Made by a program: the position numbers and the translations under genes
Assembly (NCBI GenBank): GCA_017744935.1
Contig: JAGIAI010000032.1
Coordinates: 1 to 64,000 of the forward strand
Source of the DNA: Variovorax sp.
GTDB lineage: Bacteria > Pseudomonadota > Gammaproteobacteria > Burkholderiales > Burkholderiaceae_C
DNA: 64,000 bases
Reading direction: 5' to 3'
Part shown: piece by piece, positions 36,127-45,724 of the stretch
How positions within the stretch are numbered: position 1 is the stretch's first letter
Layout: each line of letters begins with the position of its first letter
Notes under the pieces: model-generated
What the model was told of the DNA's origin: nothing
The model's database searches: none
Seen by the model: the letters and a program-made list of their open reading frames with translations, nothing else

Positions 36127-36954
36127 ATGTCGCAAGTCCTTCCCATATCCAACCGCGAATCCTGGCCATGGCCGCCGGCCATCCGGGCCAGCGCCCTGGT
36201 GCATGTCGCGGCACTGGGTGCAGGGCTTTTCGTGCCGGGCGCATGGCCGTGGGCGATCGGTACGCTCGTGTTGAACCATGCGGTCATCACGGCGGCGGGC
36301 CTGACGCCGCGCAGCAGCCTGCTCGGCCCCAATGTCACGCACTTGCCGGCAAGTGCAGTGGCCCGGCGCGAGATCGCGATCACCATCGACGATGGTCCCG
36401 ATCCGGATGTCACGCCGAAGGTGCTGGACCTGCTCGATGCGCATGGCCAGCGCGCGACCTTCTTCTGCATCGCAGAACGGGTGCTGGAGCATCCCGAGCT
36501 GGCGCGCGAGATCATCGCGCGCGGCCACAGCATCCAGAACCACACTGCGCGGCATCGACACAACTTCTCGTTCCTCGGCCCGCGTGGGTTCGCGCAGGAA
36601 ATCTCGCGTGCTCAGAAGGTGTTGGAAGAGGTCACCGGCCAACGGCCCACCTGCTTCCGCGCGCCCGCGGGGCTGCGTAATCCTTTCCTGGCGCCTGTGC
36701 TGCACCGCATGGGCCTGTCGCTGGTGAGCTGGACGCGCCGTGGCTTCGACACTCGCGAGGGCAATCCCACCACTGTGCTGTCCCGGCTCACCGAAGGTCT
36801 GGCGGCCGGTGACATCCTGCTGCTGCATGACGGTCATGCCGCGCGCACCTCGCTGGGGCAACCCGTCATCCTCGAAGTGCTTCCCAAGTTGCTGGCGCGT
36901 GCGCAGGCCGATGGCCTCCGTGCCGCGACTTTGCCGGAGGGCTTGTCGGCATGA
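36127..36954 (+). CDS. Polysaccharide deacetylase-family protein
   Basis: A 275-residue NodB-homology protein. An N-terminal membrane-anchor region (ASALVHVAALGAGLFVPGAW) precedes the catalytic domain: TIDDGPDP (motif 1), NHTARHRHNFS (His metal ligands), FRAPAGLRN and LLLHDGH near the end. It should remove an acyl or acetyl group from a sugar-containing substrate. Its role in the pigment cluster is unknown; modification of the head group is a guess. Confidence 0.85.
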   Translation: MSQVLPISNRESWPWPPAIRASALVHVAALGAGLFVPGAWPWAIGTLVLNHAVITAAGLTPRSSLLGPNVTHLPASAVARREIAITIDDGPDPDVTPKVLDLLDAHGQRATFFCIAERVLEHPELAREIIARGHSIQNHTARHRHNFSFLGPRGFAQEISRAQKVLEEVTGQRPTCFRAPAGLRNPFLAPVLHRMGLSLVSWTRRGFDTREGNPTTVLSRLTEGLAAGDILLLHDGHAARTSLGQPVILEVLPKLLARAQADGLRAATLPEGLSA

Positions 36955-36991
36955 GTCGCCGGTCGGTCGCCGCATCTTCCAGAGTTCTTTC

Positions 36992-37741
36992 ATGAGTACC
37001 CAGATTTCCACGGACGCCGCCTGGCGTCGATTGCACGAGCGCGCGAGCGCGCCGTACAGGAAGGCCGGCAAGTTCGCCTGGCACTTCGCGCGCGGCAAGC
37101 TCGGGCGCGATCCTGTTTTTCGCGGCCTCATCGAGCGCGGTCTGATCGGTGAACGCCGTGCACGCGTGGTCGACATCGGTTGCGGGCAAGGTCTGTTCGC
37201 GAGCCTTCTTTCGGCGATGAGCGCGATGCAGGCGCAGCCGGGCGAATGGCCCGCGACCTGGTCGGCGACGCCAGCGTCGGCAAGCTACACCGGCGTCGAG
37301 CTGATGCCCAAGGATGTGGCGCGCGCCGAAGCATCGGTGGGCCATCTCCAGCCGACGCCCCGGTTCGTGTGCGGCGACATGTGCACCACGCAATTGCCCG
37401 AAAGCGATCTCGTCGTGATCCTCGATGTGCTGCACTACGTGGACCTCGAAGCCCAGGAGGGTGTCCTGCGGCGCGTCCGCAACGCGTTGCAGCCGGGCGG
37501 TCGCCTGTTGCTGCGTGTGGGCGATGCCGACAGCCGGCGTGGCTTCGCGATCAGCCAGTGGGTTGATCGCACTGTTACGCGCATCCGCGGGCATCAGGTA
37601 TCGCCCACGTGGGGCCGGCCCCTCAAGGATTGGAAGGCGCTGCTGGAGCGCTTCGGTTTCTCGGTCCAGAGCATCCCGATGAGCGAGGGCACTCCCTTCG
37701 CGAACGTGCTGCTGGTGGCCGATCTCAAGGATTCCCGATGA
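36992..37741 (+). CDS. Class I SAM-dependent methyltransferase
   Basis: A 249-residue methyltransferase with SAM motif I as VVDIGCGQGLFASLL near residue 60, the acidic motif as YTGVELMPKD, and motif post-I to IV as DLVVILDVLHYVD. In aryl-polyene clusters a methyltransferase often decorates the aryl ring; that is inferred here. ATG 36992 is used, and the stop overlaps the dehydratase start as ATGA. Confidence 0.87.
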   Translation: MSTQISTDAAWRRLHERASAPYRKAGKFAWHFARGKLGRDPVFRGLIERGLIGERRARVVDIGCGQGLFASLLSAMSAMQAQPGEWPATWSATPASASYTGVELMPKDVARAEASVGHLQPTPRFVCGDMCTTQLPESDLVVILDVLHYVDLEAQEGVLRRVRNALQPGGRLLLRVGDADSRRGFAISQWVDRTVTRIRGHQVSPTWGRPLKDWKALLERFGFSVQSIPMSEGTPFANVLLVADLKDSR

Positions 37742-38193
37742 CCGCACCTCAAACCATGGACCAGGCCGGCATTGCCCGCCGTATTCCTCACAGCGGCACG
37801 ATGTGCCTGCTGGAGCGCCTCGAATCGTGGGATGCGAACCGCATCCACTGCACAACGGGCACGCACACGCGCCCGGACAACCCGCTGCGCACCGCGAGCG
37901 GCCTGCTGTCGCCGAACCTCGTCGAATACGCGGCGCAGGCCATGGCACTACATGGCGGCTTGCTCGCCCCCGAAGACAGCGAACCCTCGGCCGGATTCCT
38001 GGCGAGCGCGCGTGGCGTGCGGCTGGCCGTCGAGCGCATCGACGAAGTGGCCGGCGCCTTGCATGTGCACGCCGAACGTGTCTCGGGCGACGCGACGCAG
38101 ATCCTCTACGAATTCGCGGTGAAAGACGCAGAGGGCCGTGCGTTGGCCGAAGGTCGCGCTGTCGTCGTGCTCAACACACCGCTTGCCAACTGA
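37738..38193 (+). CDS. ApeP-like 3-hydroxyacyl-ACP dehydratase
   Basis: A 151-residue hot-dog fold protein of the ApeP dehydratase type (ARRIPHSGTMCLLERLESWD, then NPLRTASGLLSPNLVEYAAQAMALHGG). It would dehydrate 3-hydroxyacyl-ACP during polyene extension, partly redundant with the dehydratase domain fused to the ligase at 30417. Confidence 0.87.
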   Translation: MTAPQTMDQAGIARRIPHSGTMCLLERLESWDANRIHCTTGTHTRPDNPLRTASGLLSPNLVEYAAQAMALHGGLLAPEDSEPSAGFLASARGVRLAVERIDEVAGALHVHAERVSGDATQILYEFAVKDAEGRALAEGRAVVVLNTPLAN

Positions 38194-38202
38194 AGGAAGT
38201 TC

Positions 38203-38934
38203 ATGAGTCTCACAGGAAAACGTGCGCTGGTGACCGGCGCCAGCGGCGCGCTCGGCGCCGCGATCGCGCAGCGTCTCGCGCGCGATGGCGCGACATTGCT
38301 GCTGCACGCGAATTCACGCCCCGAATCGGTGCAACAGCTTGCGGCCACCATCGCCGCAGCCGGTGGCAAGGCCGAGTGTGTGGTGTTCGACCTGCGCAGT
38401 GACGAGGCCGCGCGTGCGGCCTGCGAGCGCATGCTCAGGGATGGTCCGGTGCAGATCATCGTCAACAACGCCGGTGTGCACGACGATGCGGTGCTCCCCG
38501 GTATGCAGCCCGAGCAGTGGCACAAGGTGATCGATGTGTCGCTCAACGGATTTTTCCGCGTCACGCAGCCATTGCTTCTGCCGATGCTGCGCACGCGCTG
38601 GGGGCGCATCTTGAACATCTCCTCGGTCGCATCGCTGACCGGCAATCGCGGGCAGGTCAACTATGCGGCGGCAAAGGGTGCGCTCAACAGCGCGACGAAG
38701 TCGCTGTCGCTGGAAGTGGCGGCACGCGGCGTGACGGTGAACGCGATCGCGCCCGGCATCATTGCCTCGCCGATGGCCGACGGCGTGTTCGACTCGGCGA
38801 TGATCAACCAGCTCGTGCCCGCGAAACGCGCCGGCACCCCCGAGGAAGTGGCCGCACTGGCCGGATTCCTTGCCAGCGACGAGGCTGCCTACATCACCGG
38901 GCAGGTCGTCTCGATCAACGGCGGGATGATCTGA
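38203..38934 (+). CDS. 3-oxoacyl-ACP reductase, FabG-type (ApeQ-like)
   Basis: A 243-residue short-chain dehydrogenase/reductase. The cofactor motif is VTGASGALGAAIAQRLA, the NNAG element is in IVNNAGVHDDAVLPG, and the active site is Ser (ISSVAS) with YAAAKG. It would reduce the beta-keto group on the ACP-bound chain using NADPH. It lies ten bases after the dehydratase. Confidence 0.92.
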   Translation: MSLTGKRALVTGASGALGAAIAQRLARDGATLLLHANSRPESVQQLAATIAAAGGKAECVVFDLRSDEAARAACERMLRDGPVQIIVNNAGVHDDAVLPGMQPEQWHKVIDVSLNGFFRVTQPLLLPMLRTRWGRILNISSVASLTGNRGQVNYAAAKGALNSATKSLSLEVAARGVTVNAIAPGIIASPMADGVFDSAMINQLVPAKRAGTPEEVAALAGFLASDEAAYITGQVVSINGGMI

Positions 38935-38951
38935 CATCTGAAAGGCGCACC

Positions 38952-39551
38952 ATGATCAAGCTCTTCCATGCACCGAACTCGCGCTCTTCGCGAATGATCT
39001 TCTTGCTGGAAGAGCTGGGCGCGCCGTACCAGATCCAGAAGGTCGACATCCGGCGCGGCAACGGAACTGGTGCAGCCGACCCCGCCAACCCGCACCCCCA
39101 CGGCAAAGTGCCCGCGATCGAGGATGACGGTGTGCTGGTGTTCGAATCCAGCGCCATCGCCTGCTATCTCACCGACAAGTTTCCGGCGGCCGGCATCGGC
39201 CCGGTGGTGGGCTCGCCGCTTCGCGGGGCGTACCTGACGTGGCTCGCCTACTACGCCGGAGTGATGGAACCCGCCTGGGTCAGCAAGTTCATGGGCGTGA
39301 CGCCGCCGCGCGGCACGGCGGGTTGGGTCGATCCGGACGAAGTCATGGTCCATGTGAATCGAACCCTGGAGCGCGGGCCGTACCTTCTTGGCGAGCAGTT
39401 CTCTGCTGCCGACATCCTCGTCGGCACCACATTTGCGCTGTTCCTTGGCGGCCCGCTCATGCAGCGCACTCCCTTGCTCGAGGACTACGTGAAGCGCGTG
39501 ACCGGCCGCCCGGCACTCGCGCGCGCGCAGGCCCGCCAGAACGCCGCCTGA
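38952..39551 (+). CDS. Glutathione S-transferase family protein
   Basis: A 199-residue GST: thioredoxin-like N-domain (MIKLFHAPNSRSSRMIFLLEELG, HGKVPAIEDDG, VFESSAIACYL) and helical C-domain (LLGEQFSAADILVG). The Ser-rich N-terminal active-site loop is typical. It lies 17 bases after the FabG-type gene, so it may belong to the pigment operon, although GSTs are not a standard part of such clusters. Confidence 0.88.
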   Translation: MIKLFHAPNSRSSRMIFLLEELGAPYQIQKVDIRRGNGTGAADPANPHPHGKVPAIEDDGVLVFESSAIACYLTDKFPAAGIGPVVGSPLRGAYLTWLAYYAGVMEPAWVSKFMGVTPPRGTAGWVDPDEVMVHVNRTLERGPYLLGEQFSAADILVGTTFALFLGGPLMQRTPLLEDYVKRVTGRPALARAQARQNAA

Positions 39552-39572
39552 GCGCGCGGCATCACACCGGCC

Positions 39573-40349
39573 TCAGGCCTGGAAGGGCGGAGCGCGGCGA
39601 AGCTTCCGCCACAGCAGGCCAGGCAGCCTGAAGATGAATTCGATGACCAGCCGGGTGTGCATCCACGTCAGCAGCACGTTGTCGCGCCCATAGCGGAAGT
39701 GCGACACGCCGCCTTCTTCGGCCGTGAGGTATTTCACCGGCGCATCGATGTTGACCGGCTTCACGCCTCGCCAAGCAAGCCGCACCACGGCCTCGGTGTC
39801 GAAATCGAAGCGCCGCATCCACGGCTGAGCTTCCATGACCGCCAACAAATCCGTGAGGGGATAGACGCGAAAGCCGTACAGTGAGTCGCCGACGCCGGCG
39901 AAGAGGGTTTCGAGCTGGGTCCAGCTGTTCGAGACACGGCGGCCGCGTACGCGCAGCAGCGGCGCACTTGCGTCGAAGACGGGGCGGCCGAGCACCATCG
40001 TCTCGGGGCGCTCCTGCGATGCTTCCATAAAGGCCGGGATCAGGTCGGCGGGATGCTGGCCGTCCGAATCCATGGTCAGCACATGCGTGAAACCGGCAGT
40101 CCGCGCCTCGCGCAGTCCGTGCAGCACGGCGGCACCTTTGCCCTGGTTGGTGGGGAGGATCGAAACACGCAGGCCGGGGTCCGATGCCGCCATGGCCTGG
40201 AGCCGCTCGCCGGTACCGTCGGTGCTGCCGTCGATCACGACCCATACCGGATTCCACTGCGCGCGGGCCGCCGCGACCGTCGAGAACAGGCGCTCACCAG
40301 TGTTGTAGCTGGGGATCAGGACAAGGTGGGTGCGCGAGACGTCTGGCAT
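39573..40349 (-). CDS. Glycosyltransferase family 2 (XanJ/ApeJ-like)
   Basis: A 258-residue GT-A enzyme (LVLIPSYNTGERLFSTVAAA, DGSTDGTGERL, TMDSDGQHPADLIPA). The DSD stretch is the usual nucleotide-sugar metal site. It likely adds a sugar to the pigment lipid head. The ATG at 40349 is chosen; a much longer in-frame reading overlaps the acyltransferase and is not coding. It overlaps the upstream acyltransferase gene by 34 bases. Confidence 0.87.
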   Translation of the reverse strand: MPDVSRTHLVLIPSYNTGERLFSTVAAARAQWNPVWVVIDGSTDGTGERLQAMAASDPGLRVSILPTNQGKGAAVLHGLREARTAGFTHVLTMDSDGQHPADLIPAFMEASQERPETMVLGRPVFDASAPLLRVRGRRVSNSWTQLETLFAGVGDSLYGFRVYPLTDLLAVMEAQPWMRRFDFDTEAVVRLAWRGVKPVNIDAPVKYLTAEEGGVSHFRYGRDNVLLTWMHTRLVIEFIFRLPGLLWRKLRRAPPFQA

Positions 40350-41113
40350 GCGGGCTGCGCATCTGGGGTGCGCTGTTCCATGGAGTGGCGAAAGTAGTGT
40401 TCGAGTTGATTCAGGAGCGCGTCGCTGTCCTGCGAAGGCGCGAAGCGCTGGCCCAGGCGCAGCCGGAAGACGATGGGCAGCGGCGGCACGCGCCACAGCG
40501 GCCAGCCCTTGGCGAGATAGGGTGAATCGGTGTCGATGAAGACCGTCTGGATCGGTGACTGCGCGAGCTTGGCGATCAGTGTGACGCCGGGTCGGAAGGC
40601 GTTGAGTGGTGGCGTCACGGTTCGCGTTCCCTCGGGGAAGATCACGAGCTGCCCGCCGCTTTTGAGGTCTTCGACCGCCTGCTTGACCATGGTGCGGGCC
40701 GAGTCGTTGCGGATGTAGCGCGCCAGCCGGGCACCCGCGCCCAGGAAGACGTTGCGCATCAGGTCGGCCTTCATGATGCAGGCGCTGCGCGGCAGCCTTG
40801 CCACCAGCAGCAAGGCATCGAGCATGGTGGGATGGTTGGCGACGAAGATCAACCCGCGCTCGTTGCGCAGCGCATCGAGGCAGCTCGCGTCGATGCGCAT
40901 CATGCCGCACAGCGATGCCGAGGCCCAGAAGGAGCGGTACGCATAAGCGATGACGCTGCGTCCAAGTGCACGTCCGGCTTCTGCCGGCAGCAGCGGGTAG
41001 AGCACCATGGCGACCAGGTTCCAGACGAGCGATATGACCCCCAGCAGCGCGAGCAAGGCGTAGAGCGGCAGCGCGAGCGCCATCGAGAGTGCCAGACGAA
41101 GCAGCCGGTTCAT
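40316..41113 (-). CDS. Lysophospholipid acyltransferase family protein (PlsC/XanK-like)
   Basis: A 265-residue membrane acyltransferase with N-terminal hydrophobic segments and the PlsC motifs NHPTMLDALLLV (HxxxxD) and VIFPEGTRTVTP. In xanthomonadin and aryl-polyene clusters such an enzyme acylates the glycerol-like or sugar head group. Sits between the chorismatase (16 bases upstream) and glycosyltransferase genes on one strand. Confidence 0.88.
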   Translation of the reverse strand: MNRLLRLALSMALALPLYALLALLGVISLVWNLVAMVLYPLLPAEAGRALGRSVIAYAYRSFWASASLCGMMRIDASCLDALRNERGLIFVANHPTMLDALLLVARLPRSACIMKADLMRNVFLGAGARLARYIRNDSARTMVKQAVEDLKSGGQLVIFPEGTRTVTPPLNAFRPGVTLIAKLAQSPIQTVFIDTDSPYLAKGWPLWRVPPLPIVFRLRLGQRFAPSQDSDALLNQLEHYFRHSMEQRTPDAQPACQTSRAPTLS

Positions 41114-41129
41114 TGCGCGAATGATGTTC

Positions 41130-42161
41130 TCAGGCGCGCAGCGCGCCGCGCGCGACCGCGTGGGCTTCGATCTCGACCAGCAGGTCCTGGCGGCAGATGT
41201 CAGCTTCGAGGAACACGGCGTGGCTCAACGTGTGCGCGTCGGCGCCGAGCACTTCTTCCATGACCTGCCGCACGAGCGGCGCATCGGCCACATGCCGCAC
41301 ATAGACGACGCAGTCGATCTCCGCGAGGTCGAAGAGGGCGGTCGTGCGCTCGTTGGCTGCGGCAATCACCGCGCGCAGGTTGCGCAAGGTTTCGTGCGTC
41401 TGGGCGAGGACTTCGCCGATGTGGATCGTTTCATGGCCGACGATGCTGGCCGTGCCGGAGATGAACAGCGCCACGTCGCCGCCGCCGATCTCGGCAAGCG
41501 CGGCCCGGGAGAAGGTGGGCGCGCGCGGGCCGTAGGTCTTGGGGTAGTGATAGGCCGAGACCTGTCGCGGATTCTCGACCGGCACCGGTGCGCTGCGCCC
41601 GGCCAGGAAGCGGATGCACAGTGCGCCCTGGTGAATTCCGAGCGCGCACGCGGCCGGCGCACCCTCGAACGCGGCCTGATTGGCCTCGACGAACGCCTGC
41701 TGGCGGCCGGAATTGAACTGGCGGTAACGCTCCATGCCACCGCCGTCACCATTGATCTGCGGCAGGTAGTTCCAGATGCGCAGGAGGTGCGTGCACCCTG
41801 TTTGTTCCAGCGACTTGAACAGGTCCTGGTAAGCCCGTTGCGAGAGGGCGGCCAGACCTTCTTTCTCGATGGCCTCGTCGAGATCGATGGCGCCGAGCAT
41901 CCAGTGTCCGTCGCAACGCCACCGCACCACTCCGGTGGTGCCGGATTCGATGTGCTCGCTGGCATGCCAGACATCAGCCATCGCGCCGCGCGTCGAAAGA
42001 ACGCGCGCGTTCACGGTCGGCATCCAGGCCAGGTCGTGGGGCGTGCCGTAGCCGAGCGCGCCGAACGGCGAGGATCCGCCGGTTGCGAGTGCGAGGCTGT
42101 CGGACAGGGAAAGGCGCTCGACGCGCAGGGGCGGCGCCCCGAGGGGTTCTCTTGCAGTCAC
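41130..42161 (-). CDS. Chorismatase, XanB2/Hyg5-like
   Basis: A 343-residue protein resembling the FkbO/Hyg5/XanB2 chorismatase group, which cleave chorismate to 3- or 4-hydroxybenzoate; XanB2 of Xanthomonas supplies the 3-hydroxybenzoate starter of xanthomonadin. Conserved stretches include LLRIWNYLPQINGDGGGMERYRQF, VENPRQVSAYHYPKTYGPRAPTFSRA and FISGTASIVGHETIH. The GTG start at 42161 overlaps the halogenase stop as GTGA, so translation is coupled. Longer in-frame readings through the halogenase are not real. Confidence 0.88.
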   Translation of the reverse strand: MTAREPLGAPPLRVERLSLSDSLALATGGSSPFGALGYGTPHDLAWMPTVNARVLSTRGAMADVWHASEHIESGTTGVVRWRCDGHWMLGAIDLDEAIEKEGLAALSQRAYQDLFKSLEQTGCTHLLRIWNYLPQINGDGGGMERYRQFNSGRQQAFVEANQAAFEGAPAACALGIHQGALCIRFLAGRSAPVPVENPRQVSAYHYPKTYGPRAPTFSRAALAEIGGGDVALFISGTASIVGHETIHIGEVLAQTHETLRNLRAVIAAANERTTALFDLAEIDCVVYVRHVADAPLVRQVMEEVLGADAHTLSHAVFLEADICRQDLLVEIEAHAVARGALRA

Positions 42162-43504
42162 TTGGATTCGAGGATGTTTTCGCCGGCGAGAGGGCCGAGG
42201 TCGCGGATATTTCGCCGGCGTCGCTGCCACGCGTGCCACGACCTGCGCGGATTCACGGCGCAGACGGAGAAATAGATGGTCTTGAGGATCCGCAGCGAAC
42301 CCCAGATGGGTGTCTTGCCATGAATGTCGCCGGCGAGCAGCGACAGCAGGGCTTCCTTGACCCGAAAGGGGTTCTGCGGGTACATGAAGAAATCCCGCAT
42401 CGTCGGATTGGTGACGCGGAAGATGAACCACGAGAACTCCCGCGGTCCGCGGCGCATGTCGCGCTCGAAATGCTTTCGCGCAGCGGCGGCCCGCGCCGGC
42501 TGGTCGAGCGTGGCGGCGACGACCTTGGCGCCTTCGAAGGCGCTGTGCATCGCGAGGTATACGCCCGATGAGAACACCGGATCGATGAAGGCATAGGCGT
42601 CGCCGAGCATCAGGTAGCGCTCGCCGCTGCAATGGGTGCTGGTGTACGAGTAGTTGCCGGTCGCGTAGACCGCGTCGTCCACCAGCGCGGCGTCCTTCAG
42701 CCGCTGTGCGAGCGGCTCGCACATCGCGATGGTGTCGGCGAAGAAATCCTTCAAAGGCTTCTTGCGCGACTTCAGGTAGTAGGGCCAGCAGACGGCGCCG
42801 ATGCTCGTGGTGCCGTCGGCCAGCGGGATGTACCAGAACCAGCCGTGGTCGAACCAGAAGATGGTGATGTTGCCTTCCTGCTTGCCGGGAAGACGCTCGG
42901 CGTTCACGAAATGGCCGAACAGCGCGGAGCTGTTGTGGCGCGGGTTCTTCAGTTTGGCCTTGAGCTTGTTCGACAGGAAGGTGTCGCGGCCGGACGCATC
43001 GAGCACGAAGCGAGCACGCCACTGGCGCCGGGTTCCGTCGTCGAGCACCGCCTGCACGTCGGCGCCGTCGGCGTCGAAGCTGACCTCGCGCACCCGGCAG
43101 CCTTCGACCGTCTCGGCGCCGCGCGTCGCCGCGTTGCGAAAGAGGATCTCATCCATTTCGGAGCGCCGCACCTGCCAGGCATAGGGCATCGACTTGTCCC
43201 AGGCATCCGCGAATTCGACCTGCGCAGTGTGATCGTGATCCGGCGAAACGAACTCGACGCCGAATTTGGGCATGCCGATGCGCTCGATCTGGTCGCGCAC
43301 GCCCAGCCTGTCGAACAACGCCGCGTTTGCAGGCAGCAGCGATTCGCCGATGTGGAAGCGGGGGTGGTGTGCCTTCTCGACCATCACGACCTTGCGCCCT
43401 TCGCTCGCGAGTACCGCTGCGGCTGTCGCACCGGCAGGGCCGCCGCCGATTACCAGGACGTCGCAGGTTTCGGCATGCTCGGGCGTAGTGGAAGGAATGT
43501 TCAT
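42158..43504 (-). CDS. FAD-dependent halogenase/oxidoreductase (tryptophan-halogenase-like)
   Basis: A 448-residue flavoprotein with an N-terminal VIGGGPAGATAAAVL dinucleotide motif, PRFHIGESLLPAN, and the signature WxWxIP as WFWYIP, characteristic of flavin-dependent halogenases. YLMLGDAYAFIDPVFSSGVYLAM is the second FAD motif. Xanthomonadins are brominated, so this gene next to a XanB2-like enzyme suggests a halogenated aryl ring. Activity is not proven by motif alone. ATG 43504 is chosen, discarding an upstream in-frame extension. Confidence 0.87.
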   Translation of the reverse strand: MNIPSTTPEHAETCDVLVIGGGPAGATAAAVLASEGRKVVMVEKAHHPRFHIGESLLPANAALFDRLGVRDQIERIGMPKFGVEFVSPDHDHTAQVEFADAWDKSMPYAWQVRRSEMDEILFRNAATRGAETVEGCRVREVSFDADGADVQAVLDDGTRRQWRARFVLDASGRDTFLSNKLKAKLKNPRHNSSALFGHFVNAERLPGKQEGNITIFWFDHGWFWYIPLADGTTSIGAVCWPYYLKSRKKPLKDFFADTIAMCEPLAQRLKDAALVDDAVYATGNYSYTSTHCSGERYLMLGDAYAFIDPVFSSGVYLAMHSAFEGAKVVAATLDQPARAAAARKHFERDMRRGPREFSWFIFRVTNPTMRDFFMYPQNPFRVKEALLSLLAGDIHGKTPIWGSLRILKTIYFSVCAVNPRRSWHAWQRRRRNIRDLGPLAGENILESK

Positions 43505-43676
43505 GCAGAGGGGCTGGAATTTACTCGGAGCAAGGGTGCCCGGCAGAGAGCGTGTTTCGGCGCCGGGATTATCCCAAAAAGGCATCCGGTTCCCTCACAT
43601 CGCTCCGGGCGCCGTTCGCGCCGGACAGTAAACTCGCCCTTTGCTTTGAAAACACAAGACAGCGAGAGTTAAAGCC

Positions 43677-44402
43677 ATGGCCGGACACAGCAAATGGGCG
43701 AACATTCAGCACCGGAAAGGCCGGCAGGACGAGAAGCGAGGCAAGCTCTGGACCCGCGCCATCCGTGAAATCATGGTGGCGGCCAAGGCCGGCGGCGGCG
43801 ATTTGAGCGCCAATCCGCGGCTGCGGCTGGCGGTCGACAAGGCCAAGGCGGTCAACCTCCCTGCCGACACCATCAAGCGCAACATCGACAAGGCCACCGG
43901 CAACCTCGAAGGCGTGAACTACGAGGAAATCCGCTACGAGGGCTACGGCATCGGCGGCGCGGCGATCATCATTGACACCATGACCGACAACCGGGTGCGC
44001 ACGGTGGCCGAGGTGCGCCATGCCTTCACCAAGCACGGCGGCAACATGGGCACCGAAGGCTCGGTGGCCTTCCAGTTCAAGCATTGCGGGCAGCTCATCT
44101 TTGCGCCGGGCACCAGCGAGGACAAGGTGATGGAAGTCGCGCTCGATGCGGGCGCGGAGGACGTCATCACCGACGACGATGGCGCGATCGAGGTGCTGAC
44201 GGCGCCCGGCGACTTCGAAGCCGTCAAGAACGCACTGGAGACCGCGGGTCTCAAGCCCGACGTGGCGGAGGTCACGATGCGGGCCGAGAACACCATCGAA
44301 CTCGCAGGCGACGACGCCGCGAAGATGCAAAAGCTGCTCGACGTCCTGGAGGACCTCGACGACGTGCAGGATGTCTATCACAACGCTGCGCTCCCCGATT
44401 GA
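43677..44402 (+). CDS. yebC: YebC/PmpR-family DNA-binding protein (TACO1-like)
   Basis: A 241-residue YebC protein beginning [18 protein letters not shown], the family hallmark. Members are linked to transcription regulation and, more recently, to translation of proline-rich stretches. The upstream 172-base gap separates it from the pigment cluster, and purD follows 25 bases later. Confidence 0.95.
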   Translation: MAGHSKWANIQHRKGRQDEKRGKLWTRAIREIMVAAKAGGGDLSANPRLRLAVDKAKAVNLPADTIKRNIDKATGNLEGVNYEEIRYEGYGIGGAAIIIDTMTDNRVRTVAEVRHAFTKHGGNMGTEGSVAFQFKHCGQLIFAPGTSEDKVMEVALDAGAEDVITDDDGAIEVLTAPGDFEAVKNALETAGLKPDVAEVTMRAENTIELAGDDAAKMQKLLDVLEDLDDVQDVYHNAALPD

Positions 44403-44427
44403 CGGGAGCGCGAACGAAAGCACGCGA

Positions 44428-45717
44428 ATGAAGGTACTGGTGATTGGGGGAGGGGGCCGCGAGCATGCCCTGGCATGGCGGCTGGCGCAGGCCCAGCGCG
44501 TGAGCAAGGTGTATGTCGCGCCCGGCAACGGGGGAACCCGCGCTGACGCGCGCTATGAATGCGTCGACATTTCGGAGCCTGTCGCCCTGCGCGAATGGGC
44601 CCAGAAGGAAAAGATCTCGCTGACCGTCGTCGGCCCCGAGGCGCCGCTCGCCGCCGGTGTCGTGGATGAGTTCCGCGCCCATGGCATGCGCATCTTCGGG
44701 CCGACCAAGGCCGCGGCGCAGCTCGAGAGCTCTAAGGCTTTCTCGAAGGCCTTCATGAAGCGCCACGGGATTCCCACTGCTGAGTACGAGTCGTTCACCG
44801 ACGCCGCCGCCGCGCACGCCTACGTCGATGCCAAGGGCGCCCCAATCGTGATCAAGGCCGATGGTCTGGCGGCGGGCAAGGGCGTCGTTGTCGCGACGAC
44901 CCTGGCCGAGGCGCATGAAGCCATCGACTTCATGCTGCTTGACAACAAGTTCGGCGTGTCGCACAACGAAGGCGGCGCACGCGTCGTCATCGAGGAGTTT
45001 CTCCAAGGGGAGGAAGCCAGCTTCATCGTGCTGTGCGACGGCAAGAACGTCACCGCGCTCGCCACCAGCCAGGACCACAAGCGTCTGCTCGACGGTGACG
45101 AGGGACCGAACACCGGTGGCATGGGCGCGTACTCGCCGGCGCCGGTGGTCACGGCGGAGGTGCATGCCCGGGCGATGCGCGAAATCATCCTGCCGACAAT
45201 TCGCGGGATGGAGAAGGATGGCATCCCGTTCACGGGATTCCTCTACGCCGGCCTCATGATCGACGCCTCGGGTCACCCGAAGACGCTTGAGTTCAATTGC
45301 CGCATGGGCGATCCGGAAACGCAACCCATCATGCTGCGACTCAAGTCGGATCTGTTCGAGGTCTTCTGGCACGCCACCGACGGCACGCTGGACCAGGTCG
45401 AACTCGAATGGGACCGGCGCGTCGCGCTCGGTGTGGTGATGGCCGCGCACGGCTATCCGCTTTCGCCGCGCAAGGGGGATCGCATCCAGGGCATTCCGGC
45501 TGAAGCGCCCGACGCGGTCGTTTTCCATGCCGGCACCACGCTGGAGAACGGCGAACTCAAGACCAGCGGTGGCCGCGTGTTGTGCGTGACCGCGCTGGCG
45601 GACAGCGTCAAGCAGGCGCAGCAGCGAGCCTACGAGGTGGCGGCGCGCATCGGCTTCGACGGCGCCCAGTACCGCAAGGACATCGGACACCGCGCCGTCC
45701 ACGCGCGCGGCGCCTGA
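44428..45717 (+). CDS. purD: Phosphoribosylamine-glycine ligase
   Basis: A 429-residue ATP-grasp enzyme, the second step of de novo purine synthesis. The N-domain is [19 protein letters not shown], the ATP-grasp region [15 protein letters not shown], and the metal/phosphate motif [14 protein letters not shown]. Length and architecture are standard. It lies seven bases before hemF in a tight housekeeping run. Confidence 0.97.
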   Translation: MKVLVIGGGGREHALAWRLAQAQRVSKVYVAPGNGGTRADARYECVDISEPVALREWAQKEKISLTVVGPEAPLAAGVVDEFRAHGMRIFGPTKAAAQLESSKAFSKAFMKRHGIPTAEYESFTDAAAAHAYVDAKGAPIVIKADGLAAGKGVVVATTLAEAHEAIDFMLLDNKFGVSHNEGGARVVIEEFLQGEEASFIVLCDGKNVTALATSQDHKRLLDGDEGPNTGGMGAYSPAPVVTAEVHARAMREIILPTIRGMEKDGIPFTGFLYAGLMIDASGHPKTLEFNCRMGDPETQPIMLRLKSDLFEVFWHATDGTLDQVELEWDRRVALGVVMAAHGYPLSPRKGDRIQGIPAEAPDAVVFHAGTTLENGELKTSGGRVLCVTALADSVKQAQQRAYEVAARIGFDGAQYRKDIGHRAVHARGA

Positions 45718-45724
45718 ACATCGA

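Noticed and set aside
41130..43022. 630-residue frame across chorismatase and halogenase
   Set aside because: The upstream half is a shadow of the halogenase gene; the GTG at 42161 with a GTGA overlap is the natural start.
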